DNA of 64,000 nt, taken from the NCBI GenBank assembly GCA_903832295.1, contig CAILAZ010000348.1:17137-81136 (forward strand), read 5' to 3'. The position numbers were made by a program, and so were the translations under genes. The notes beneath the pieces were generated by a model, which saw nothing but the letters and a program-made list of their open reading frames with translations, was not told where the DNA came from and searched no databases. The stretch is from an uncultured Acidobacteriota bacterium. GTDB taxonomy: Bacteria > Acidobacteriota > Terriglobia > Terriglobales > Acidobacteriaceae. This document shows, piece by piece, positions 39,560 to 48,814 of this stretch (position 1 is its first letter; the number at the start of each line of letters is the position of its first letter).

Positions 39560-40834
39560 CTATCGCGGCTTCAGGCGGCGATGAGCGATGTCACTGCGGT
39601 ACTGCATGCCGTCAAAGCTGATGCAGCGCACGGCCTCATAGGCGCGGGCGACGGCGGACTCCAGGGTGGTGGCGCGGGCGGTGACGCCGAGGACGCGGCC
39701 TCCGGCGCTGACGATCTGGCCGTCGCGGAGGTCAGTTCCGGCATGAAAGACGCGCACGCCATCGAGAGCGTTGGCGCGTTCGAGCCCGGTGATGGGCTTT
39801 CCGGCGAGGTAAGGGCCGGGATAGCCTCCGGTGGCCATGACGACGCAGATGCTGGGGTCAGGGCTCCAGCGGAAGACCCCGTCACTGATGCGGCCCTCGA
39901 TGCTGGCCTCGAAGGCCTCGAGGAGGTCGCTATCAAGACGCATGAGGATGGGCTGGGTTTCGGGGTCTCCGAAGCGGCAGTTGAACTCCAGCACCTGGGG
40001 ACCCTTGGCGGTCATCATGAGACCGCAGTAGAGGATGCCGGTGTAGGGCGCGCCCTCGGCGGCCATTCCATCAATCACAGGGCGGGCGATGTGACGGAGA
40101 AGCCACTCGCGCATATTGTCATCGACCAGGCCATTGATGGAGTAAGCGCCCATGCCTCCGGTGTTGGGGCCAGTGTCGCCGTCGCCGATGCGCTTGTGAT
40201 CCTGGGCGGCAACGAGGGGAGCTACGCGCTCGCCATCACTGATGACGAGGAAACTGATTTCTTCGCCTTCGAGGAACTCCTCGAAAAGAACATGGCGGCC
40301 GGCTTCGCCGAGCGAGCCTCCGAGCAGGGCTTCGGCGGCCTCGGCGGCTTCTTCCCTGGTGTTGGCGATGATGACGCCTTTGCCAGCGGCGAGACCGTCG
40401 GCTTTGACGACGATGGGGGCGCTGAAGTTGGCGAGGGCTGACTTGATCTCCGAGACGGCATGCACCTGCACGTAGAGCGGCGTGGGGATGCGGTGGCGGG
40501 TCATGAAGGCCTTGGAGAAGCTCTTGCTGGATTCCAGTTGCGCGGCGGCCTGGGTGGGTCCGAAGACGGGGATGCCTCGGCGGCGGAGTTCATCGACGGT
40601 GCCGAGCATGAGGGGGACTTCCGGGCCGACGACGACGAGATCAGGCGCGGCTTTCACGGCGGCCTCGATGATGGAGTCGAGGCGATTGAGGTCGCAGGGG
40701 ATGCAGGTGGCCCCCTCGTGGGCGATGCCGGCATTGCCGGGAGCACAGAAGAGCTGCGTAACCCGAGGCGACTGCTTGAGCTTCCAAATGAGCGCGTGTT
40801 CGCGGCCACCGCCGCCCAGCACAAGAACTTTCAT
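39560..40834 (-). CDS. purD: Phosphoribosylamine--glycine ligase
   Basis: A 424-residue ATP-grasp enzyme, step two of purine synthesis. Motifs: MKVLVLGGGGREHALIWKLKQSP, APGNAGI, VVGPEVPLMLGTVDELRRRGIPVFGPTQAAAQLESSKSFSKAFM, IVVKADGLAAGKGVIIA, EEFLEGEEISFLVISDGERVAPLVAAQDHKRIGDGDTGPNTGGMGAYS and EFNCRFGDPETQPIL. The ATG at 40834 matches the family's N-terminus exactly; the 42-residue extension in the track is a spacer translation. purE follows it. Confidence 0.97.
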   Translation of the reverse strand: MKVLVLGGGGREHALIWKLKQSPRVTQLFCAPGNAGIAHEGATCIPCDLNRLDSIIEAAVKAAPDLVVVGPEVPLMLGTVDELRRRGIPVFGPTQAAAQLESSKSFSKAFMTRHRIPTPLYVQVHAVSEIKSALANFSAPIVVKADGLAAGKGVIIANTREEAAEAAEALLGGSLGEAGRHVLFEEFLEGEEISFLVISDGERVAPLVAAQDHKRIGDGDTGPNTGGMGAYSINGLVDDNMREWLLRHIARPVIDGMAAEGAPYTGILYCGLMMTAKGPQVLEFNCRFGDPETQPILMRLDSDLLEAFEASIEGRISDGVFRWSPDPSICVVMATGGYPGPYLAGKPITGLERANALDGVRVFHAGTDLRDGQIVSAGGRVLGVTARATTLESAVARAYEAVRCISFDGMQYRSDIAHRRLKPR

Positions 40835-41021
40835 GACCTCTCCAACGGAAAAGGGTATGAGGTTACGGCGGGATAAGTCAATCGGGACGGGAGTGATTTG
40901 CGGGATTGCGGAGGAAGCGGGTTGCATGGGCGGGGGCGGGTTCTGGTAGCCTTGGTCCAAGGTGGAAGGCCCGGCATCGAAGTTAGAGGCGGGCTGGATT
41001 GCCGGTTTGGAAGACAGGCCA

Positions 41022-42347
41022 ATGGGGATTGAGGGACAGGAGTGGCGCGCGGACGTGGTGGCCCCGGTGTTGCCGGAGGTGCGGTCGCGTATTCCGCTGC
41101 CGGTTCATGGCGGGGTACTACGCAAGCTGCTGGCGTTTGCCGGGCCGGGATTCCTGATTGCCGTGGGCTATATGGACCCGGGCAACTGGGCCACGGACCT
41201 GGCGGCGGGCTCGCGCTATAACTACAGCCTGCTGTATGTGATTGTGCTCTCAAACCTGATGGCGATTCTGCTGCAAAGCCTTTCGATCAAACTGGGAGTG
41301 GTGACCGGGCGGGACCTGGCACAGGCCTGCCGGGAGCGCTTTGGTCCACGGACGGCGTTTGTGCTGTGGCTGCTGGCGGAGGTGGCGATTGCGGCGTGCG
41401 ACCTGGCGGAGGTGATTGGCTCGGCAATTGCGTTGCAGTTGCTGTTCCATATCCCGCTGCTGATCGGGGTGGTGATTACGGGTTTCGACGTGCTGCTGCT
41501 GTTGCTGCTGGAGAACAAGGGCTTCCGGTATATCGAGGCGATTGTGGTGACGCTGACGGCGACGATCGGCGTCTGCTTCGGGCTGGAGATCCTGTTTTCC
41601 AAGCCGGAGTTTGGGCTGGCGCTGCGTTCGATGTTTGTGCCGGATGCGGTGATTCTGCACGACCCGATGATGCTCTACATTGCGATTGGGATCCTGGGCG
41701 CGACGGTGATGCCGCACAATTTGTACCTGCACTCGGCAATTGTGCAGACCAGGGATTATGCGCGGACTCCGGAGGGACGGCGGGAGGCGCTGCGGTACTG
41801 CAATATCGACTCGGCAGTGGCGCTGACGATTGCGCTGCTGGTGAACGCGGCGATCCTGGTGGTGGCAGCGGCGACCTTCTACCGCGCGGGGAAACACGAG
41901 GTGGCTGAAATTCAGGACGCCTACAAGCTGATGTCAGGCTTGCTGGGGGTGACGGGGGCGAGCGGAATTTTCGCGCTGGCATTGTTGGCGAGCGGGCAGA
42001 ACTCAACGCTGACGGGAACGCTGGCAGGGCAGATTGTGATGGAAGGGTTTATCCACCTGCGGGCGAAGCCGTGGATACGCAGGCTGATCACGCGGCTGGT
42101 GGCGATTGTTCCGGCGGTGGCGGTGACGGCGGTGGCGGGCGAGAGCGGGACGGCCCGGCTGCTGATTTTGAGCCAGGTGGTGCTGAGCATGCAGTTGAGC
42201 TTTGCGGTGGTGCCGCTGGTGATGTTTACCAGCGACCGGAAGCTGATGGGCGAGTTTGTGAATCCGGCGTGGCTGAAGGGGCTCTCCTGGGGGACGGCGG
42301 CGCTGATTGCGGTGCTGAACCTGTGGCTGCTGGTGCAGATTCTCTGA
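41022..42347 (+). CDS. mntH: Nramp-family divalent metal (Mn2+/Fe2+) transporter
   Basis: A 441-residue inner-membrane proton-coupled metal transporter with eleven predicted helices. The metal-binding elements are intact: AVGYMDPGNWATDLAAGSRYNYSLL (TM1 DPGN) and ILGATVMPHNLYLHSAIVQTR (TM6 MPH), plus the EVIGSAIAL and SGQNSTLTGTLAGQIVMEGF stretches. The N-terminus is uncertain; ATG 41022 gives a 35-residue soluble tail and the track's GTG 40962 adds 20 more. It is divergent from purD. Confidence 0.92.
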   Translation: MGIEGQEWRADVVAPVLPEVRSRIPLPVHGGVLRKLLAFAGPGFLIAVGYMDPGNWATDLAAGSRYNYSLLYVIVLSNLMAILLQSLSIKLGVVTGRDLAQACRERFGPRTAFVLWLLAEVAIAACDLAEVIGSAIALQLLFHIPLLIGVVITGFDVLLLLLLENKGFRYIEAIVVTLTATIGVCFGLEILFSKPEFGLALRSMFVPDAVILHDPMMLYIAIGILGATVMPHNLYLHSAIVQTRDYARTPEGRREALRYCNIDSAVALTIALLVNAAILVVAAATFYRAGKHEVAEIQDAYKLMSGLLGVTGASGIFALALLASGQNSTLTGTLAGQIVMEGFIHLRAKPWIRRLITRLVAIVPAVAVTAVAGESGTARLLILSQVVLSMQLSFAVVPLVMFTSDRKLMGEFVNPAWLKGLSWGTAALIAVLNLWLLVQIL

Positions 42348-42422
42348 ATCAAAATGGCGGAACCGGGAGGGGCTGATTTTCGTACCTTGATTGAATGCGG
42401 GCCCACAACACGAGAGGAAGCT

Positions 42423-43082
42423 ATGACAAACACAATGTGGAAGACATTGAGCGTGGCCGCGATGTGCGGCGTGTTGACGATTGCGGGCTGCAAGGTAACC
42501 CATGACAACAGCAACGGCGACAAGAGGGTGAGCATTGAAGCGCCGGGCGCCAGCATCCATGTGGATAAGAACGGCGGCGAGAAGAAGGTGAGCGTGGAGA
42601 CTCCGGGCGCGAGCGTGCACGTAGATACCTCGACCACCGCGAGCGAGACGGGGATTCCGCTTTATCCGGGAGCGCAGGCAAAACAGGGTTCGGGCGACGA
42701 CAAGCACCGGGCGCATGTGAACGTGGATACGCCATTCCTGAAGGTGAAGGTGGTGGCGCTGAGGTTCACCTCGGAGGACACTCCGGAGAAGGTGCTGGCC
42801 TATTACCGCAAGAAACTGGAGAACTACGGTCCGGTGATTGAGTGCCAGGGCGGCAGCAGCCAGGATGTGGAGTTGGGGAGCGGGCGCGGCTTTGACAGTC
42901 CGGTGACGTGCGGCAAGAAGAGTCCGATGATTGCTGGGCAGATCAGCCTGAAGGTTGGAACCGAGGGAAACCAGCACGTGGTTGCGGTGAAGCCGAGCGG
43001 CAGCGGGGCGGAGTTCTCACTGGTGTATGTGCACCTGGGCAACAACAAAGGCGACCCGTCGGGCGGGAAGCAGCCCTCCTAG
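42423..43082 (+). CDS. Predicted lipoprotein with internal repeats
   Basis: A 219-residue lipoprotein: MTNTMWKTLSVAAMCGVLTIAGCKVTHDNS has a good lipobox (LTIAGC). Residues about 35-65 hold two copies of a short repeat, KRVSIEAPGASIHVDKNG and KKVSVETPGASVHVDTST, each ending in GASxHVD. A domain follows with FTSEDTPEKVLAYYRKKLENYGPVIECQGG and a C-terminal strand-rich part. The ...PE+V..YY...L...G.V resembles small acidobacterial periplasmic proteins of unknown function. GAGAGGAAG precedes the ATG. Confidence 0.72.
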   Translation: MTNTMWKTLSVAAMCGVLTIAGCKVTHDNSNGDKRVSIEAPGASIHVDKNGGEKKVSVETPGASVHVDTSTTASETGIPLYPGAQAKQGSGDDKHRAHVNVDTPFLKVKVVALRFTSEDTPEKVLAYYRKKLENYGPVIECQGGSSQDVELGSGRGFDSPVTCGKKSPMIAGQISLKVGTEGNQHVVAVKPSGSGAEFSLVYVHLGNNKGDPSGGKQPS

Positions 43083-43153
43083 GGAGTGCGGACGGAGGGG
43101 AGTGCATGAGAGGCGCATTTGCGTCTGCGGCACCCGGCTGATAACTTTCCAAT

Positions 43154-43888
43154 GTGGAACACAGTTGCGTTCAATGCGGAGTCGTGGTGGAGGACGGGCA
43201 TCCCTTTTGTCCTAACTGCCACGCGCCGCAGATAAGGGTTCCGGTGCGCCCTCCCACGGCGCCGGTTACGGAGCCGATGCCTCCGGGCACGCCTGAGGAC
43301 TTACAGCCCCCGGCCGAGCCGATGCTTCACGAGCGCAATGTGTATGTAGCACGGCAGGAGCCGGAGCTTCCATTACAGGCAGGAAACAAGCTGATCTGGC
43401 GCAAGGCGATCAGCGTGTGCCTGATGGCAGGCCTGGTTGCGGCGGTGGGGAGTTCGGTGCCGATGATCCCGCTGGTGATGCTGTGCATGTTTGCCTCCGG
43501 CGGGCTGGCGGTAACCTTGTACCGGCGGAGGGTTGCGCAGCGCACGGTGACGCCGTGGATGGGCGCCAAGCTGGGATTGCTGGCCGGTGGAATGGGATTT
43601 GGCGTGCGCGCGCTGCTGATGGTGCTGGCACTGTTTGGAGCAGAGCAAAGGGCGGAAGTGCGCAAGCTCCTGATGGAGAAGATCCAGGAGGCTGCTGCGT
43701 CGGCAGCCGATCCGGAATCACGGCAGATCATGGATCAACTGCGCGGATACATTGGAAGCGACCATGGATTGGTCGTGCTGACCCTGGCGGGAGTGGCGCT
43801 GCTGGGGTTGTTTCTGCTGGCCTTCAGCGGGCTGGGAGGAGCGCTAGGGGCGGCAGTGTTTGGGCGCGCGAGCGAGCGGAAAGAATAA
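43154..43888 (+). CDS. Zinc-ribbon membrane protein
   Basis: A 244-residue protein with an N-terminal zinc ribbon (SCVQCGVVVEDGHPFCPNCHAPQ), a proline-rich linker (VPVRPPTAPVTEPMPPGTPEDLQPPAEPM) and about four hydrophobic helices, the last being LVVLTLAGVALLGLFLLAFSGLGGALGAAVFG. Such zinc-ribbon/membrane proteins are common in Acidobacteria and have no assigned role. The start is a GTG. A possible pyrR promoter lies just after its stop. Confidence 0.72.
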   Translation: MEHSCVQCGVVVEDGHPFCPNCHAPQIRVPVRPPTAPVTEPMPPGTPEDLQPPAEPMLHERNVYVARQEPELPLQAGNKLIWRKAISVCLMAGLVAAVGSSVPMIPLVMLCMFASGGLAVTLYRRRVAQRTVTPWMGAKLGLLAGGMGFGVRALLMVLALFGAEQRAEVRKLLMEKIQEAAASAADPESRQIMDQLRGYIGSDHGLVVLTLAGVALLGLFLLAFSGLGGALGAAVFGRASERKE

Positions 43889-43906
43889 GAAGCGCACAGC
43901 CAATGC

Positions 43907-43936
43907 TTGCCGGGCACTTGCAAGGTCGCGTATTAT
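43907..43936 (+). promoter_or_regulatory. Putative pyrR-pyrB-pyrC promoter
   Basis: TTGCCG, an 18-base spacer and TATTAT read as -35 and -10. Only nine bases separate the -10 from the pyrR ATG at 43946, leaving a leader of about three bases. Confidence 0.5.
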
Positions 43937-43945
43937 CGGGCAGTT

Positions 43946-44527
43946 ATGAACGTTATCTCCCGGCCTCCAAATCTACGCGAAAAAGGGCAGATCATGTCTG
44001 CCTCCGAGATTGAGCGCACCTTAGTCCGACTGGCGCACGAGATCGTTGAAAAGAACAATGGGATCGGAACACTCGGCCTGATTGGTATTCGCCGACGCGG
44101 GATTCCGATTGCGGAGCGCCTGGCGCGCCACATCGAGCGCATCGAGAAGTCTCCGGTGCCGGTGGGTACGCTGGACATCACGCTGTACCGGGACGACCTT
44201 TCCACGGTTGGTCCGAAGCCGGTGGTGGAGCCTCGCCCGATCGGTTTCAACATCACCGACAAGGACGTGGTGCTGTGCGACGACGTGCTGTACACGGGGC
44301 GCACGGTGCGCGCAGCGCTGGATGCGTTGTTTGACCAGGGCCGCCCGCGCAGCGTGAAACTGCTGACGCTGATTGACCGCGGACACCGCGAGTTGCCGAT
44401 TGAGGCGAGCTTTGTGGGACGCCGGGTGCAGACCACCGATCTGGAAATTATTGAAGTGAAGCTCACCGAGACGGACCAGATGGAAAAGGTTCTGCTGGTT
44501 GAGCGAGTACCGGATTCGGAAGGCTAA
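43946..44527 (+). CDS. pyrR: Bifunctional pyr operon regulator / uracil phosphoribosyltransferase
   Basis: A 193-residue PRTase-fold protein that in Firmicutes binds pyr mRNA and also makes UMP from uracil. Motifs: EIERTLVRLAHEIVEKNNGIGTLGLIGIRRRGIPIAERLARHI, VPVGTLDITLYRDDLSTVG, the PRPP loop VVLCDDVLYTGRTVRAALDALFDQGRPRSVKLLTLIDRGHRELPIEASFVG, and DLEIIEVKLTETD. Alignment with B. subtilis PyrR supports ATG 43946, since a later ATG at 43994 would remove conserved N-terminal residues. It is first in pyrR-pyrB-pyrC. The very short leader gives no room for a classic attenuator before it. Confidence 0.94.
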   Translation: MNVISRPPNLREKGQIMSASEIERTLVRLAHEIVEKNNGIGTLGLIGIRRRGIPIAERLARHIERIEKSPVPVGTLDITLYRDDLSTVGPKPVVEPRPIGFNITDKDVVLCDDVLYTGRTVRAALDALFDQGRPRSVKLLTLIDRGHRELPIEASFVGRRVQTTDLEIIEVKLTETDQMEKVLLVERVPDSEG

Positions 44528-44539
44528 GCGAAGGACGTC

Positions 44540-45448
44540 ATGAAAGCCAAGCCCCGGTCGCTGCTCGGGATCGAGCCGCTGGATTCGCGGCAGATTCTCG
44601 AGATTCTCTCCCTGGCGAAACGCATGAACCCGGCGAGGCCGCGCACCACACTTCGCGGCCGCCGGATCGCCCTGCTCTTCTACGAAAATTCGACACGAAC
44701 ACGCACCAGCTTTGAGATTGCGGCGAAGTCCCTGGGGGCTTCGACCGTGGTGATCCACGCGACCACGGCGAGCATTGAAAAAGGCGAGTCGCTGAAGGAC
44801 ACGGGCAAGACGCTGCAATCGATTGTGGATGCGATTGTGATGCGGCATCCGAGTTCAGGCGCGCCGGTGTTGTTGTCGAAGCTGATCGACATCCCGATTA
44901 TCAATGCCGGCGACGGGATGCACGCGCATCCTTCGCAGGCGCTGCTGGATGCGTTCACGATTCTGAATCACAAGAAAAATCTGAAGGGACTGAAGATCGT
45001 CACGATTGGCGACATCTTCCACAGCCGGGTGGCGCGCAGTGACGCGCACCTGTTCAGCAAGCTGGGGGCGCGCGTGGTGTTCTGCGGTCCGGACGTGCTG
45101 CTGCCGGAGGTGGCCCGCGAACTTGCGCCCGGAGTGGAGATTGTGCGCGAGATGGACGAGGCAATTCGCGGGGCTGATGTGGTGATGATGCTGCGGGTGC
45201 AACAGGAGCGGCTCTCCGGAATGCAGATCAACGTGGATGAGTATATCCGCCGCTACCAGTTGACTCCGGCGAAGCTGAAACTGGCCAAGCGCGATGCGAT
45301 TGTGATGCATCCGGGGCCGATGATTCGCGGGATGGAGATGACGGACGAGGTCGCCGACTGCGAGCAATCGGTGGTGCTGGAACAGGTATTGAACGGCGTA
45401 AAGGTGCGCATGGCAATCCTGGCTACGGTGTTGGGAGGAAAGCGATGA
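44540..45448 (+). CDS. pyrB: Aspartate carbamoyltransferase catalytic subunit
   Basis: A 302-residue enzyme joining carbamoyl phosphate and aspartate. The carbamoyl phosphate site is LLFYENSTRTRTSFEIAAKSLGAS; others are SIEKGESLKDTGKTLQ, AGDGMHAHPSQALLDAFTI, RVARSDAHLFSKLG and AIVMHPGPMIRGMEMTDEVAD. It is of normal length with no regulatory pyrI nearby. It is 12 bases behind pyrR and overlaps pyrC by four bases, so the three are one transcript. Confidence 0.96.
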   Translation: MKAKPRSLLGIEPLDSRQILEILSLAKRMNPARPRTTLRGRRIALLFYENSTRTRTSFEIAAKSLGASTVVIHATTASIEKGESLKDTGKTLQSIVDAIVMRHPSSGAPVLLSKLIDIPIINAGDGMHAHPSQALLDAFTILNHKKNLKGLKIVTIGDIFHSRVARSDAHLFSKLGARVVFCGPDVLLPEVARELAPGVEIVREMDEAIRGADVVMMLRVQQERLSGMQINVDEYIRRYQLTPAKLKLAKRDAIVMHPGPMIRGMEMTDEVADCEQSVVLEQVLNGVKVRMAILATVLGGKR

Positions 45449-46731
45449 GCACGATTCTGCTGAAGGGCGGACACCTGATCGACCCTGCACGCGGGTTTGA
45501 CGCACCGGCCGACGTGGTGCTGCGCGACGGGTGGGTGGAGGAGATTGCCGAGCCGGGCAAGGCCAAGGCCGCGGCGGATGAGACGCTGAATTTAAAGGGG
45601 CTGATCGTTGCTCCGGGCTTTGTTGATCTGCACGTACACCTGCGCGAGCCGGGACAGACCCACAAGGAAAGCATTGCGACCGGAACGGCAGCGGCAGCGG
45701 CGGGGGGATTTACCTCGGTGTGCGCGATGCCAAACACGCGGCCGATCAACGATTCTCCGGCGGTGACGCGCTGGATGCAGGACGAAGAGCGCGGCGCGGT
45801 GGTGAACGTGTTTCCGATTGCGGCGGCGACGCTGGGCAGCCTGGGAGAAAAGCTGAGCGATTATCGCGGGCTGAAGCGGGCAGGCGCTGTAGCGGTGAGC
45901 GATGATGGCAGGCCGATTCTGGATGACCACATCATGCGCGAGGCGCTGGCGCTGGCGGCAAAGGTCGGGCTGGTGGTGATTCAACACGCCGAGGACACGA
46001 AGATCTCGCACGGCAATCCGATGAACGAGGGCGCAACGTCCTTCAAGCTGGGATTGCGCGGGCAGCCTGCGGCCAGCGAGTGGCAGATGGTGGAGAGAGA
46101 CATCCGGCTGGCGAGCCAGGAGGGCGGGCGGCTGCACGTGGCGCACGTTTCCACGGCGAAGTCGCTGGCGATGATCAAGCTGGGACGGGCGTCGAAGGTG
46201 CAGGTGACGGCCGAGGTGACGCCGCATCACTTCCTGTTCACGGAAGAGAGCTGCACGACGTATGACACGCGCTACAAGATGAACCCGCCACTGCGCTCGG
46301 CTGCGGACCGCGATGCGATGCTGGCGGCGCTGGTGGATGGCACGATTGACGCGATTGCGACGGACCACGCACCGCATGCCCTGTTTGAGAAGGAAGTGGA
46401 GTTTGACAAGGCGGCGTTTGGGATTACGGGGCTGGAGATTGCGCTGGCGGCAACCATCACGGCGCTTTATCACACGAAGAAGATTTCGCTGACGCGGGTG
46501 GTGGAACTGCTGGCGACGAACCCGGCGAAAATTGTGGGACTAGCCGGAAGAGGTACGCTGGCGGAGGGCTCGGTGGGCGACGTGGTGATCTTCGATCCGA
46601 AGAAGCGGTGGACGTATGAAGTGGAGAAGACGCGGTCGCGCTCGCGGAATTGTCCGTATGGCGGGATGCAGTTCTACGGAAAAGTGCGGGCGACGATTGT
46701 GGGTGGGAAAGTTGTGTTCAGCGAATTGTAA
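45445..46731 (+). CDS. pyrC: Dihydroorotase (type I)
   Basis: A 428-residue amidohydrolase closing carbamoyl aspartate to dihydroorotate. The metal site begins VAPGFVDLHVHLREPGQTHKESIATGTAAAAAGGFTSVCAMPNTRP. Later come VVIQHAEDTKIS, LHVAHVSTAKSLAMI, AEVTPHHFLFTEE, MNPPLRSAADRDAMLAALVDGTIDAIATDHAPH (catalytic Asp) and a C-terminal strand domain ending GGKVVFSEL. The type I form often associates with PyrB. Its ATG overlaps the pyrB stop (ATGA), and a terminator follows. Confidence 0.96.
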   Translation: MSTILLKGGHLIDPARGFDAPADVVLRDGWVEEIAEPGKAKAAADETLNLKGLIVAPGFVDLHVHLREPGQTHKESIATGTAAAAAGGFTSVCAMPNTRPINDSPAVTRWMQDEERGAVVNVFPIAAATLGSLGEKLSDYRGLKRAGAVAVSDDGRPILDDHIMREALALAAKVGLVVIQHAEDTKISHGNPMNEGATSFKLGLRGQPAASEWQMVERDIRLASQEGGRLHVAHVSTAKSLAMIKLGRASKVQVTAEVTPHHFLFTEESCTTYDTRYKMNPPLRSAADRDAMLAALVDGTIDAIATDHAPHALFEKEVEFDKAAFGITGLEIALAATITALYHTKKISLTRVVELLATNPAKIVGLAGRGTLAEGSVGDVVIFDPKKRWTYEVEKTRSRSRNCPYGGMQFYGKVRATIVGGKVVFSEL

Positions 46732-46752
46732 TGGCGGTCAACCGCCTGACAG

Positions 46753-46779
46753 AAGACCCGCATGAGGCGGGTCTTTTGC
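46753..46779 (+). terminator. Terminator after pyrC
   Basis: AAGACCCGC and GCGGGTCTT form a perfect 9-bp stem with a 5-base loop and a TTTT run, 22 bases after the pyrC stop and just before recQ. Confidence 0.88.
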
Positions 46780-46801
46780 TGTTAGAGTGAAGTTTCCAGC
46801 C

Positions 46802-48748
46802 ATGCGCGACGTCGATACCATCCTGACCACGATCTTCGGACTTGAACACTTCCGCCTGCAGCAGCGCGAGATTGTAAATGACGTGCTTGCGGGACGCGAC
46901 GCGCTGGTGGTGATGCCGACGGGAGCGGGCAAGAGCCTGTGTTTCCAGTTGCCGGCGGTGGCGCTGCGCGGGCTGACGCTGATTATTTCTCCGCTGATTT
47001 CGCTGATGACCGACCAGGTGCGCCAACTGCGGACGCTGCGGATTCCGGCGATGATGCTGAGCAGCGGGCAGACGTGGGACGAGCAGCGCGAGGTGATGGG
47101 ACGGTTGCGGGACGGCTTCCGCGGACTGATGTACGTTGCGCCGGAGCGCTTCAATGCGCCGGGATTTCTGTCGATCATCACGAGCCGGGAGTTGTCACTG
47201 CTGGCGATTGACGAGGCGCACTGCATCAGCCAGTGGGGACATGACTTCCGTCCGGAGTATCTGCGGCTGGGCGAGGTGAGGAAGCAGTTGGGGAATCCGC
47301 TGACGATTGCGCTGACGGCGACGGCGACTCCGGAGGTGCGCAAGGACATTGTGCGCAACCTGGAACTGAAGGATCCGGCGATCCACGTGACAGGGTTTGA
47401 CAGGCCGAACCTGAGCTACCAGTCGATTGTGTTTGCCAAGGCGAAGAACAAGCAGGCAGAGCTGATCGACTATTTGTCGCACCAGAAGTCGGGCGGGATT
47501 GTTTATTGCTCGACGCGCAAGCAGGTGGACGAAGTGACCTCGCTGCTGGGGAGCCAGTTGCGCGGGCGGGCGGTGGTGGCCTACCACGCAGGGATGGACC
47601 AGGAGGCGCGGGGAAGCAACCAGCGCAGGTTCATCGACCATGAGGATGCGATTGTGGTGGCGACCAATGCGTTTGGCATGGGCATCAACAAGCCGAACCT
47701 ACGGTGGGTGATCCACTACAACCTGCCGGGGAGCCTGGAGGCGTATTACCAGGAGGCCGGGCGCGCGGGGCGCGATGGACAGCCGGCGGAGTGCATCCTG
47801 TACTTTGCGGTGGCCGACGTGCTGACGCAGAAGTTCTTCATCGAAAAGATTGGCGAGACCAACGGCACGCTGAGCGACAAGCAGATTGCGACCTTGCAGC
47901 GGCGGGCGACGAAGCAGTTGGACGCGATGCAGAACTATGCGCGCTGGGAGCGATGCCGGCGACGGCAGATACTGGAGTACTTTGGCGAGAACAAGCTTCC
48001 TGAGAATTGCGATTGCGATGTGTGCCGGGCCAAGAATCCGAAGCTGAAGGTGACGGGACGGGCGGCGCAGGTTGAGGGCGTGAGGACTGCACTGCCGAAG
48101 CCTCGCGAGAAGGCGATGCAGCAGGCGCTGGGAGTGCCGACGCTGGCGGGCGACGATGCGAGGCTGGCGCGGATGAAGGAACTTCGGCGGGACGTGGTGC
48201 GGGCGCTGGGGACAATGTTCTTCCAGTATCTGCCGGACGAGTTGCTGCGCAGGCTGGTGGCAAATCCACCGAGACGGGTGGAGGAGTTGCGCGACGACTT
48301 TGAACTGCACAACAAGATTGTGGACGCTTTCGGGACGCAGATTGTGCAGGTGCTGAACGGCTCCGGGAAGGTGGAGAGGCAGCCGCAGACGCAGGCGGTG
48401 CGGCAGAGCCCGCCGCCACAGGCGAGCCCGAGAATTGCGATAGCGGAGCCGGAAAAGCGGAGCCCGCGGGGGAAGGCGGCAGGGACGAAGAAGGTGGCGG
48501 GCGGCAAGGTGGCTGCGCTGCACGGAGGCGCGGTGGCCGAGCGCTTTGAGAGACTGCGGACGCTGCGGCTGGAATTGGCGCGGAAGAATCACTTTCCGCC
48601 CTACTGCGTGCTGCAGGATGAGGCGCTGCTGGAGATTGCGCGGGTACAGCCACGGACGATGCGCGAGCTGCTGGAGATCAAGGGCATGGGACCGAAGCGG
48701 GCGGAGAGATATGGCAAGGAGTTGCTGGCGGAGGTAGCGAAGGACTGA
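46802..48748 (+). CDS. recQ: RecQ-family ATP-dependent DNA helicase
   Basis: A 648-residue 3'-5' helicase of recombination and fork repair. Helicase motifs: FRLQQREIVNDVLAGRDALVVMPTGAGKSLCFQLPA, ISPLISLMTDQV, LLAIDEAHCISQWGHDFRPEY, ALTATATPEVRKD, GGIVYCSTRKQVDEV, AYHAGMD and IVVATNAFGMGINKPNLRWVIHYNLPGSLEAYYQEAGRAGRDG. A zinc site follows (C+RRQILEYFGE...CDCDVC), then a basic linker of about 90 residues (PPPQASPRIAIAEPEKRSPRGKAAGTKKV) and an HRDC domain at the C-terminus (ERFERLRTLRLELARKNHFPPYCVLQDEALLEIA). The start is ATG 46802 or GTG 46787. Confidence 0.95.
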   Translation: MRDVDTILTTIFGLEHFRLQQREIVNDVLAGRDALVVMPTGAGKSLCFQLPAVALRGLTLIISPLISLMTDQVRQLRTLRIPAMMLSSGQTWDEQREVMGRLRDGFRGLMYVAPERFNAPGFLSIITSRELSLLAIDEAHCISQWGHDFRPEYLRLGEVRKQLGNPLTIALTATATPEVRKDIVRNLELKDPAIHVTGFDRPNLSYQSIVFAKAKNKQAELIDYLSHQKSGGIVYCSTRKQVDEVTSLLGSQLRGRAVVAYHAGMDQEARGSNQRRFIDHEDAIVVATNAFGMGINKPNLRWVIHYNLPGSLEAYYQEAGRAGRDGQPAECILYFAVADVLTQKFFIEKIGETNGTLSDKQIATLQRRATKQLDAMQNYARWERCRRRQILEYFGENKLPENCDCDVCRAKNPKLKVTGRAAQVEGVRTALPKPREKAMQQALGVPTLAGDDARLARMKELRRDVVRALGTMFFQYLPDELLRRLVANPPRRVEELRDDFELHNKIVDAFGTQIVQVLNGSGKVERQPQTQAVRQSPPPQASPRIAIAEPEKRSPRGKAAGTKKVAGGKVAALHGGAVAERFERLRTLRLELARKNHFPPYCVLQDEALLEIARVQPRTMRELLEIKGMGPKRAERYGKELLAEVAKD

Positions 48749-48772
48749 GTTTCCGCAGAACGAGAGCAAGCA

Positions 48773-48798
48773 AGAAGGGCAGCCGCGGCTGCCCTTCT
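48773..48798. terminator. Bidirectional terminator between recQ and kbl
   Basis: AGAAGGGCAGCC and GGCTGCCCTTCT form a long perfect palindrome lying between two convergent genes. Confidence 0.82.
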
Positions 48799-48814
48799 GC
48801 GTGGTGCGGAAATG

